Below, one piece after another: positions 1 to 5,200 of a DNA stretch of 5,297 nucleotides. The stretch lies in NCBI GenBank assembly GCA_043768625.1, contig JAYVKG010000095.1:1-5297 (forward strand). Direction: 5' to 3'. This stretch comes from UKL13-2 sp043768625 (GTDB taxonomy: Bacteria > Pseudomonadota > Gammaproteobacteria > Burkholderiales > Usitatibacteraceae). The notes below the pieces were generated by a model. It did not search any database. It saw only the letters and a program-made list of their open reading frames with translations, and had not been told where the DNA came from. A program made the translations under genes and the position numbers. The stretch's first letter is position 1; each line of letters begins with the position of its first letter.

Positions 1-5
1 GTCGT

Positions 6-473
6 TTATTCAGGCCAATGCCTGATGTACTGTTTGAGCAACTGATTCTCAAAGGCCACATCCTTGATCGCGCTTCGGGCGATATCGTGGAAGGACACGA
101 TGCCGGTCAGTACACCGTGATCAACCACCGGCACGTGGGTAATGTGCAGCTCGGTCATCAAGCCGCGCAGATGGTCGACACTGTCGCCGGATTTGGCAAC
201 CGGCGGATTGATTTTCATCACGCTGCGGCACTTTGCTTGCATCAGTTCTCCGCCGTGGGCATTGAGGCCCTGCAACAACTCGCGCAACGTGATCAAACCC
301 AGCATTTCTTCGGCCTCCATCACAATGATGGAGCTGATTTCGTTTTTCGCCATCGACGAAACTGCGTCGGCGATGTTCATATCCGGGCCGATTGAGAATA
401 GTGCGTTTTTAGGGGCCGACTGCGACTGCCAGGCTTTGTCTTTGAGAAGTTCGGCAACAGTTGACTGGCTCAT
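6..473 (-). CDS. Two-CBS-domain protein (putative ligand-sensing regulator)
   Basis: A 155-residue soluble protein made almost entirely of a tandem CBS pair. CBS1 spans about residues 22-78, with the core ISSIIVMEAEEMLGLITLRE at 46-65. CBS2 spans about 82-145, with ITHVPVVDHGVLTGIVSFHD at 111-130. The G-(L/I)-(I/V)-(T/S)-x-x-(D/E)-(L/I) turn that closes a CBS motif is seen in both. CBS pairs commonly bind adenine nucleotides (AMP, ATP, SAM) and act as energy or ligand sensors; the ligand here cannot be told from sequence. There is no fused effector domain and no membrane segment. The short C-terminal helix (FENQLLKQYI) resembles stand-alone proteobacterial CBS proteins. The ATG at 473 lacks a clear Shine-Dalgarno sequence, but no later Met keeps CBS1 whole. 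It lies 241 bases beyond the histidine kinase stop on the same strand, so it is probably a separate transcription unit. Family is sure, cellular role unknown. Confidence 0.9.
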   Translation of the reverse strand: MSQSTVAELLKDKAWQSQSAPKNALFSIGPDMNIADAVSSMAKNEISSIIVMEAEEMLGLITLRELLQGLNAHGGELMQAKCRSVMKINPPVAKSGDSVDHLRGLMTELHITHVPVVDHGVLTGIVSFHDIARSAIKDVAFENQLLKQYIRHWPE

Positions 474-714
474 GGTGGTTGACTTCGAATAAACCCGGGG
501 TGCACCACTATATGCGAAGACGCGGTTGACTGATGGGAAGCGTTTTTACGAAGCGCGTTGGCAATTACACAGCCTGTGCATCATGTGAAAAAACCACGGC
601 TGCGCGTGTTCACTGCCATGGGCGGCATCGGGTTTTCAATGTGGCCCGCGATGGCATCGTGCGTTACGGATATGCTGAATTTCCCCGGCTAACTTAAGCA
701 GTGCTCGAAATTTC
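474..714. other. Intergenic region between histidine kinase and CBS gene
   Basis: This 241-base stretch separates the end of the stressosome operon from the CBS gene. I see no convincing Rho-independent terminator after the kinase stop: the AATTTC/GAAATT arms near 680-712 form only a weak AT-rich stem with no T-run. A TATAGT hexamer on the minus strand (507-512), 33 bases before the CBS start codon, could be a -10 element, but no good -35 lies 16-18 bases upstream of it. The plus strand has a 5-base-arm dyad CACAGCCTGTG at 568-578. Nothing here looks like an RNA gene. Confidence 0.5.
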
Positions 715-2070
715 TTACGCTGCAGCTGCCCCCAGCGGCAGGGTGAAGAAGAATGTGGTGCCGACACCGAGCGTACTCTCGACCCAGGCGCGCCCGCCAT
801 GGGCCTCGACCAGGCCCTTTACGATGCTGAGACCCAAGCCGATACCGGCGTGATTTTTACTTTGGGCCTGCCAGAACCGATCAAAAATGCGCGGTATTTC
901 CGCTTCCGAAATACCCTGCCCGGTATCGCGCACGGAAAATTGTGCCTCGTGTCCGATGACTCGGGCGTCAATGAAGATGGAACCACCCTCGGGCGTAAAC
1001 TTGATGGCATTGCCGACCAGGTTAGAGAGAATCTGTAGTACCCGGTCACGGTCGCAGTGGATGTGCAGACCTTCGCTGGTCATGCTATCGAGCTGTAGTT
1101 TTTTCGCGGTCGCGAGCGGTTTGAGCGTCTCGACGCCCTCATGGACAAGACCCTCAATATTCTGGGGTTGCAGATCAATTGATAATTTTCCCGCCTGAAT
1201 TTGCGCCAGGTCGAGGAGGTCTGCGATCAGTCGCACCATGCGCTCGGTAGAGCGAAGGATGGTCTGGGCGATGTTGTGGACCCGGTTTGCTTCCTCGCCG
1301 TCGAGGGGCGTCTTCTGCAGGACATAGGCACAATTAACAATGACGTTGAGGGGGTTTCGCAAATCGTGCGAAACGATGGCGAGCAGTTCCTCACGCGTCG
1401 CGACGGCGGCTTCGGCTACCGCGCGCGCGGCGTGTTCCGATGCAGTGGTGCGCTCGAGGGCATCGGCCTTCTCCTCGAGTTGAGTATTGGCTTCGGCGAC
1501 TTCTCGATATAAGCGGTCTAGCTCCACCTGTCTCGTGCGTAGCGCATCGAGCGCGCGCAACAGCTCAAGATTTTGTTGGCGTATCTCCTCCATTGGGCTG
1601 GTCGGCGCGAGTTTGGCAAGCTCGGCACCAATGCGCGCAACGACTTGGGGGGTGAGATTGGGCGCATGGGCCGGCAGCGCCTTACCGAGTTCGACCGTCG
1701 TGCCCTCGCCGAGAACAGTGTCGGCACGGAAGTAGTCCATAAGTTTTCTGGCACCCAGCAACCCTAAACCCATACCAGTTTCGGATTTGTAACTGCCGCT
1801 GAGAATGGTCGGCAAGTTGGCAATGCCCTGGCCATGGTCGTTGATAAGGATCGTTAGTCGCTCCGGCGTGTCGTTATCAAGCGAAAACTTCACCTCGCCG
1901 CCACGGGCGTAGAGGAACGCATTGCGGACAATTTCGGAGACCGCGGTCGATATGCGCGTCTGTTCGTGGGTATCGAAGCCGAGCAGAGCAGCAATCTGTC
2001 TTGCCCGTTGACGCACGTAAACCACATCCGACTCGGTACGGACGTTCGATGTGAGCAGGGGAATGTTCAT
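715..2070 (-). CDS. Sensor histidine kinase with N-terminal RsbT-like ATPase domain
   Basis: A 451-residue soluble protein with two GHKL ATPase domains. Residues about 8-130 resemble RsbT: N-box E46/N50 (SEIVRNAFLYA), G1 box D78-x-G80-x-G82, G2 box G99-M-G101-L-G103, then GEGTTVEL. Residues about 160-228 are charged, Ala/Leu/Glu-rich and probably a coiled-coil signalling helix. HisKA follows with phospho-acceptor H235 in VSHDLRNPLN. The C-terminal catalytic domain has N-box N350/N354, G1 D382-T-G384-Q-G386, F-box F396/F399 and G2 G409-I-G411-L-G413, so all orthodox kinase motifs are intact. There is no transmembrane segment, PAS or receiver domain. The ATG overlaps the preceding gene's stop in an ATGA arrangement and has no strong ribosome site of its own, so translation is probably coupled. 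It is last in the operon; inferred role is to take the stressosome signal into a His-Asp relay. The partner response regulator is not in the window. Confidence 0.93.
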   Translation of the reverse strand: MNIPLLTSNVRTESDVVYVRQRARQIAALLGFDTHEQTRISTAVSEIVRNAFLYARGGEVKFSLDNDTPERLTILINDHGQGIANLPTILSGSYKSETGMGLGLLGARKLMDYFRADTVLGEGTTVELGKALPAHAPNLTPQVVARIGAELAKLAPTSPMEEIRQQNLELLRALDALRTRQVELDRLYREVAEANTQLEEKADALERTTASEHAARAVAEAAVATREELLAIVSHDLRNPLNVIVNCAYVLQKTPLDGEEANRVHNIAQTILRSTERMVRLIADLLDLAQIQAGKLSIDLQPQNIEGLVHEGVETLKPLATAKKLQLDSMTSEGLHIHCDRDRVLQILSNLVGNAIKFTPEGGSIFIDARVIGHEAQFSVRDTGQGISEAEIPRIFDRFWQAQSKNHAGIGLGLSIVKGLVEAHGGRAWVESTLGVGTTFFFTLPLGAAAA

Positions 2071-3128
2071 GCCGATGCGCTAGCTTGCACTTGCGCGTTT
2101 CCCGCACGCTCGCGTGCCACCAGCACCACCACATCGTCGTGTCGGCTCACGAAATCACGGTAGAGCACGCCCGCAATGAGACTGGGATCCTTTCGGCTGA
2201 GGCCCGGATAGGGTTCGAGTGTCCAGCGGTTGGAGAGTCCATCTGAATGAAGGATAAGCAGCCCCTGCTCCGGCCAGCGGTGGGTAAACTCCTGGAAGCG
2301 CGCTACATTTTGCCCGACGGTGCCGGTATGCGAAACCATGCTGGAAGCCTTGCCCTCAACGGGCACCAGCGTGCCCGCAATGTTGCCTGCGCCGGCCCAC
2401 CGCAGCTCGCGCTTGTCCCAGTCGATTTCCGCGAGCGCCGCGACCGCACCACGGGTACCTGGCAGCGATTGATGCAGTGCTTTCAAGACCGACTCTGGCC
2501 GCTCTCGTGTGTGTTCCCAGAAGGTGCGGAGCGCCGCGTTGGCGGCGTCGAAGGCATGGATACCATGCCCCAGGCCATCAACCACGAGAATAGTGTTGCG
2601 GAAGTGGCCGGGGCTGACAGCCCACGCATCGCCGCAAAATACTTCGCCGCGCTTGGGGACGCACACCGCACCCCATTCGAGCCCGTGCTCCGCGGGTTGT
2701 TTGGCATTGACCCGGCCGATGCGGGAAAGCAGGGCTGTACCTTTACCCGGCGTTGAGCTGATGTCGAAAAAAGTCGACAGGCGGGCAATGGCGCCGAGTC
2801 CTTTTCCTGACGATCCACCGGTCGAGAAACCATCACGTAGCGCTTCCGCGACGTTGGCCATGCCGGGGCCCTTATCAAGGGCCAGCAACTCGAGGCTCGC
2901 CGGAGCTACGCGTGCAAAACCGCGCAGCAGAATTTCTCCGCGCCCGGCGTGCTGAACGATATTGGTCGCCGCTTCGGTCGCCACCAAGGCCACCCGGCCG
3001 ACCTCGGCTTCATTCAAATGAAGCGACTCCGCAAGCGTGGTGGCCACGCGCCGTGCGTGAGCCACGCCACTTGCCTCCTCGATAGGCAGTGAAATCGAAA
3101 CGTGCGGGGCGGGAAGCGTCAGGCCCAA
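2067..3128 (-). CDS. RsbW/RsbT-like ATPase fused to SpoIIE-type PP2C phosphatase (RsbX position)
   Basis: A 353-residue cytoplasmic fusion. Residues about 10-138 form an anti-sigma-factor-type GHKL domain: N-box E52/N56 (VATEAATNIVQHA), G1 D85-K-G87-P-G89, G2 G108-K-G110-L-G112, then PGKGTALL. Residues about 148-338 form a SpoIIE/PPM phosphatase domain with the expected metal-binding acids D167 (CGDAW), D184 (VVDGLGHG), D296 (HSDGL) and D331/D332 (RHDDVVVLV). Bacillus RsbX, a phosphatase-only protein of about 199 residues, resets the stressosome by dephosphorylating RsbS and RsbR; position and domain suggest the same job here, with an added kinase-like domain. The start is TTG: no ATG is available near the domain start, and a GGTGA ribosome site lies 4 bases upstream inside rsbT. 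It overlaps rsbT by 10 bases and the kinase gene by 4. Family call is firm; whether the ATPase half phosphorylates a partner or only regulates the phosphatase is unknown. Confidence 0.93.
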   Translation of the reverse strand: MGLTLPAPHVSISLPIEEASGVAHARRVATTLAESLHLNEAEVGRVALVATEAATNIVQHAGRGEILLRGFARVAPASLELLALDKGPGMANVAEALRDGFSTGGSSGKGLGAIARLSTFFDISSTPGKGTALLSRIGRVNAKQPAEHGLEWGAVCVPKRGEVFCGDAWAVSPGHFRNTILVVDGLGHGIHAFDAANAALRTFWEHTRERPESVLKALHQSLPGTRGAVAALAEIDWDKRELRWAGAGNIAGTLVPVEGKASSMVSHTGTVGQNVARFQEFTHRWPEQGLLILHSDGLSNRWTLEPYPGLSRKDPSLIAGVLYRDFVSRHDDVVVLVARERAGNAQVQASASA

Positions 3129-3526
3129 AACGTCACCATGACACGGGTACCTTTACCCACCCGGGAAGCAATCTGGAATTCATTGACCAAACGCTTCGAA
3201 CCGCTCAGGCCCAGCCCCAATCCGCCTTTGGTGGTAAAGCCGTCGGTCATTGCCTGCTTGAGATCAATGATGCCCGGCCCTTCATCCTCGAAAGTCAGCC
3301 GCAAGCCGCGACGGTCGTTGTTCACAACCGTTTCGAGAACCATGGTTCCGCCACCGCCGTGAATGAGCGTATTTCGGCCGAGTTCGCTGGCCACCGTCAC
3401 AAGTTTGGTCCGGCCGAAGCTGTTGAGGCCGAGTTCAACGGCGCGTGCTTTCACAAGCTGCCGAATCGCAAGAAGGTCGGATTCCTGACCCACCGGCAGA
3501 GTCTCACTGCGATGGGGCGTCATCAT
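3119..3526 (-). CDS. rsbT: RsbT, stressosome switch serine/threonine kinase
   Basis: A 135-residue single GHKL domain, close to the 133 residues of Bacillus subtilis RsbT and collinear with it. Visible motifs are N-box E48/N52 (ASELGRNTL), G1 box D81-E-G83-P-G85 (FEDEGPGI), DGFTTKGGLGLGL with G102-L-G104-L-G106, and a C-terminal VGKGTRVMV strand. D81 matches the aspartate needed for kinase activity in Bacillus RsbT. In the known system RsbT is held by the RsbR-RsbS complex, phosphorylates both on stress, and is then released to activate a downstream partner; RsbU, its Bacillus partner, is absent here. The gene overlaps rsbS by 23 bases and the phosphatase gene by 10. Two adjacent in-frame ATGs exist (3526 and 3523). 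An AAGG ribosome site at 3531-3534 is 4 bases from the first and 7 from the second, so the true start may be 3523. Confidence 0.93.
   Translation of the reverse strand: MMTPHRSETLPVGQESDLLAIRQLVKARAVELGLNSFGRTKLVTVASELGRNTLIHGGGGTMVLETVVNNDRRGLRLTFEDEGPGIIDLKQAMTDGFTTKGGLGLGLSGSKRLVNEFQIASRVGKGTRVMVTFWA
3133..3137 (-). promoter_or_regulatory. Ribosome binding site of the phosphatase fusion gene
   Basis: GGTGA on the minus strand lies 4 bases before the TTG at 3128, inside the last codons of rsbT. It is the best support for the non-ATG start, because no ATG occurs near the beginning of the conserved domain. Confidence 0.5.
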
Positions 3527-3893
3527 CCGCCCTTACCTGATCCATTCTGGCGCGAAGAAGCGCCATACCCTTCTCCACATTGAGGGCGGTACGGACGCCC
3601 TTGAGTTCAACCCCCATTTCCACCAGCGTCATGGCGACCGATGGTTGCATACCAACCAGGGCGGTCTCAGCATCCATCACGCGCGCCATCTGTGCGATTG
3701 AACCGAGCATTCTGGCGATGAATGAATCCACCATGTCGAGGGCCGAAATGTCGATGAGGACGCCTCGCGCGCGGGTCGCGAAAATGCGGGTAGCCAAGTC
3801 GTCGCTGAGCACGGTTGCGAGCCGGTCATGCATATCCACCTGAATGGTGACCAGCAGGAATTCCCCCATGCGGAGAATTGGAATACGTTCCAC
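3504..3893 (-). CDS. rsbS: RsbS, STAS-domain stressosome scaffold protein
   Basis: A 129-residue stand-alone STAS protein, a little longer than Bacillus RsbS (about 121) because of a polar acidic tail (RADDDAPSQ). It opens with the characteristic IPILRMGEFLLVTIQ strand and keeps the phosphorylation loop DISALDMVDSFIAR, in which S57 corresponds to Ser59 of Bacillus RsbS, the RsbT target that frees the kinase. The later GMQPSVAMTLVEMGVEL segment is the usual second half of the STAS fold. RsbS assembles with RsbR into the stressosome core and binds RsbT. The start is GTG at 3893, supported by AGGAG exactly 5 bases upstream and by conservation of the IPIL strand, which would be partly lost if the next Met (residue 9) were used. 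It begins 10 bases after rsbR and overlaps rsbT by 23 bases. Confidence 0.95.
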   Translation of the reverse strand: MERIPILRMGEFLLVTIQVDMHDRLATVLSDDLATRIFATRARGVLIDISALDMVDSFIARMLGSIAQMARVMDAETALVGMQPSVAMTLVEMGVELKGVRTALNVEKGMALLRARMDQVRADDDAPSQ

Positions 3894-3898
3894 GCGCG

Positions 3899-3903
3899 CT
3901 CCT
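3899..3903 (-). promoter_or_regulatory. Ribosome binding site of rsbS
   Basis: AGGAG on the minus strand lies 5 bases before a GTG codon. It fills the 10-base gap after the rsbR stop and decides in favour of the GTG start at 3893. Confidence 0.8.
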
Positions 3904-4788
3904 CTACGCGATGTCGTTGCTTTGCCGGCGAACCGGCGCTACGGCCAGCCCCATTCGCTTGAAAGCAACCGCGAGTGCGCCCGCCATGGAAGCCTTGGTG
4001 GTGACGTCGCCGAGGTTGACACCCAAGTGAACGATGGTCTGGGCAATCTGCGGACGCACGCCGGAGATGATGCAATCTGCGCCCATCAGGCGCGTGGCCG
4101 TGACGGTTTTTAACAAGTGCTGTGCCGTTTGCGTGTCCATCACCGGTACACCGGTGATATCAATCACCGCCACCTCTGACTGTGTTTCCGCCAGACGCTG
4201 AAGGAGCGTTTCCATTACTAGTTGCGAACGTTTGGAGTCGAGCGTGCCGATAATTGGCAGGCCGAGGATGCCCTGCCAAAGCTCCACCACCGGGCTCGAC
4301 AGCTCAAACATCTCTTTCTGCTGGCGGCCAATCACATCCTCGCGCGTCTTCTGGAAAACCTCGACCGAATAAAGGCCCAGTTTGTCCAGCAGCACAGTGA
4401 CGTTCCAAAGGTCTTCAAATAAAAAATCCGGCTGACCTTCATGGAGCTTGCGCAGTCGCGTGAACAGGGGCTGTTTAAGCGACAGGACGAAGGTCGCGGT
4501 CTCGGAGGGGGAGAAGCCCTGAAAAGCGCGCGACCGGCTTACCTCGCCAATAAACTCGCGCACCGTTTCCCAGACAGGCTGCTGGATGTCAATAAGGTTG
4601 TGACCCGCAATTGCTTCGCGGAACAGCTTTAGGAATTTTGTCGACTGCTGCCGCAACTCGGATTCTTTCATCAGGTCGGGACGCTGCGTCAGCGCTGACG
4701 CCTGCTCTTTCATCCAGTCTGAAAGAATTTCGGCTTCGTACCTTTCCAGCACTTCAGCAATTCGGGTCTTCATGGTTGTCGTTGCCAT
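3904..4788 (-). CDS. rsbR: RsbR-type stressosome sensor/scaffold (RsbRD_N-like + STAS)
   Basis: A 294-residue protein, counting from the ATG at 4788. Residues about 5-150 are helical and resemble the RsbRD_N-type sensor domain (RIAEVLERYEAEILSDWMKE near the start) rather than the globin fold of Bacillus RsbRA. Residues about 163-282 are a C-terminal STAS domain with the RsbR signatures IGTLDSKRSQ, VIDITGVPVMDT and GVRPQIAQTIVHLGV. T219 matches Thr205 of Bacillus RsbRA; the Thr171 position is Ser185, still a possible RsbT target. RsbR proteins multimerise with RsbS, and their variable N-terminal domains form turrets thought to receive the stress signal; the signal here is not evident. The reading frame is open back to a TTG at 4821, but that codon has no ribosome site, while ATG 4788 has GAGGAG 9 bases upstream. 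It is first in the operon, with the stop 10 bases before rsbS. Confidence 0.94.
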   Translation of the reverse strand: MATTTMKTRIAEVLERYEAEILSDWMKEQASALTQRPDLMKESELRQQSTKFLKLFREAIAGHNLIDIQQPVWETVREFIGEVSRSRAFQGFSPSETATFVLSLKQPLFTRLRKLHEGQPDFLFEDLWNVTVLLDKLGLYSVEVFQKTREDVIGRQQKEMFELSSPVVELWQGILGLPIIGTLDSKRSQLVMETLLQRLAETQSEVAVIDITGVPVMDTQTAQHLLKTVTATRLMGADCIISGVRPQIAQTIVHLGVNLGDVTTKASMAGALAVAFKRMGLAVAPVRRQSNDIA

Positions 4789-4797
4789 CGATTTAAT

Positions 4798-4803
4798 CTC
4801 CTC
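4798..4803 (-). promoter_or_regulatory. Ribosome binding site of rsbR
   Basis: GAGGAG on the minus strand lies 9 bases before ATG 4788. It sits inside the frame that would be coding if the upstream TTG at 4821 were used, so it argues that the protein starts at 4788 and that the 11 extra upstream codons are leader. Confidence 0.75.
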
Positions 4804-4868
4804 GGGTTTCTGCGCGGTCAAACACTAAACGCGCCAACCAGCATTTAATCATTTCATCCAGCGTCGAG

Positions 4869-4883
4869 AGGAAATTGTTTCCT
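4869..4883. repeat. Perfect inverted repeat AGGAAA-N3-TTTCCT, possible operator
   Basis: Six-base arms around a 3-base centre, 81-95 bases before the rsbR ATG and next to the best weak -10 candidate (4881-4886). The position would suit a repressor or activator site. I do not recognise the motif as belonging to a named regulator. Confidence 0.35.
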
Positions 4884-4941
4884 ATCCACAACCTGGTCTT
4901 GAGAGCCAAATAGCTTAGCTGATTCCGGCTAGTCCAGCAGG

Positions 4942-4982
4942 AAAATAAATTCGCCGTGACCGCTGGCGTACGCGACGGCGAA
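4942..4982 (-). terminator. Terminator-like hairpin upstream of rsbR
   Basis: On the minus strand an 8-base perfect GC-rich stem (TTCGCCGT at 4982-4975 pairing with ACGGCGAA at 4957-4950) encloses a 17-base loop and is followed at once by TTTATTTT (4949-4942). This is the layout of a Rho-independent terminator. No intact gene ends just before it, so it may be left from a gene lost when the IS arrived, may block read-through from the IS, or may act as an attenuator in the rsbR leader. Confidence 0.5.
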
Positions 4983-5053
4983 ATTGGCAACTTACTAATG
5001 CGGCCGGTGCTGGATTGGTGGCCAGGCATTTGTAGTTTGCGTAATCGGGACCC

Positions 5054-5077
5054 TTTGGCACTGCCGTGATTGCCAAA
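5054..5077. repeat. Inverted repeat TTTGGCA-N10-TGCCAAA
   Basis: Two perfect 7-base arms separated by 10 bases make a 24-base dyad about 266-289 bases upstream of the rsbR ATG. It could be a dimeric regulator site or a hairpin. No poly-T follows on either strand, so it is not an intrinsic terminator. Confidence 0.45.
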
Positions 5078-5089
5078 CTTGACCTGTCA

Positions 5090-5107
5090 TGTACTCTGAA
5101 AAGTACA
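5090..5107. repeat. Inverted repeat TGTACT-N6-AGTACA
   Basis: Two perfect 6-base arms around CTGAAA form an 18-base dyad, 12 bases from the dyad at 5054-5077. Two unrelated palindromes so close together are suggestive of a regulatory cluster or of remnant mobile-element ends. Confidence 0.4.
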
Positions 5108-5200
5108 GATTTGGGTTGCAAAAAAAAGCGGAATTACCAATATATCCAACAGCGTGCGCCGTGACCCGCCGAAAAACCGGTTGGGTCGAAATGACAGGAT

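Larger units (their letters stand above)
4789..5200. promoter_or_regulatory. Upstream regulatory region of the stressosome operon
   Basis: About 410 bases without a credible gene lie between rsbR and the IS end. Reading on the minus strand towards rsbR, it holds the dyads at 5090-5107 and 5054-5077, a terminator-like hairpin at 4942-4982, a perfect dyad at 4869-4883, a small GCGCG/CGCGC hairpin (4812-4834) and the rsbR ribosome site. The operon promoter should lie here, most likely between the hairpin and the ribosome site. The best sigma70-like pair I can find is TTGGCT (4904-4909) with GATAGG (4881-4886) at 17-base spacing, which is weak. Short frames on the minus strand (for example 4915-5121 and 4995-5255) show no recognisable family and have low-complexity, unstructured-looking translations. 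Confidence 0.55.

Noticed and set aside
585..613. GTGAA...TTCAC as a CRP-type site
   Set aside because: The arms are 19 bases apart instead of 6, and the half-sites do not match the full consensus.
585..692. Small plus-strand frame starting GTG (about 35 codons, Lys/Arg-rich start then a hydrophobic stretch) between the CBS gene and the kinase
   Set aside because: No ribosome site precedes it, the start is GTG, and it is too short to judge from one sequence. Conservation in relatives would be needed to accept it.
680..712. Inverted AATTTC/GAAATT arms after the kinase stop as a terminator
   Set aside because: The stem is short and AT-rich, the loop is over 20 bases and there is no T-run.
2247..2756. 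Long plus-strand open frame (169 codons) and similar plus-strand frames at 3089-3583 and 1201-1512
   Set aside because: They lie antisense to genes with intact domains and motifs, and their translations show no recognisable family. They are expected shadows in GC-rich coding DNA.
4822..5029. Upstream minus-strand frame 4793-5029 as a small gene before rsbR
   Set aside because: It has no recognisable family, runs through the terminator-like hairpin and overlaps the rsbR ribosome site. It is more likely leader DNA.
5054..5077. Possible sigma-54 promoter (TGGCAC ... TTGC)
   Set aside because: The GG-to-GC spacing is 13 bases rather than the required 10. The match comes from the inverted repeat.
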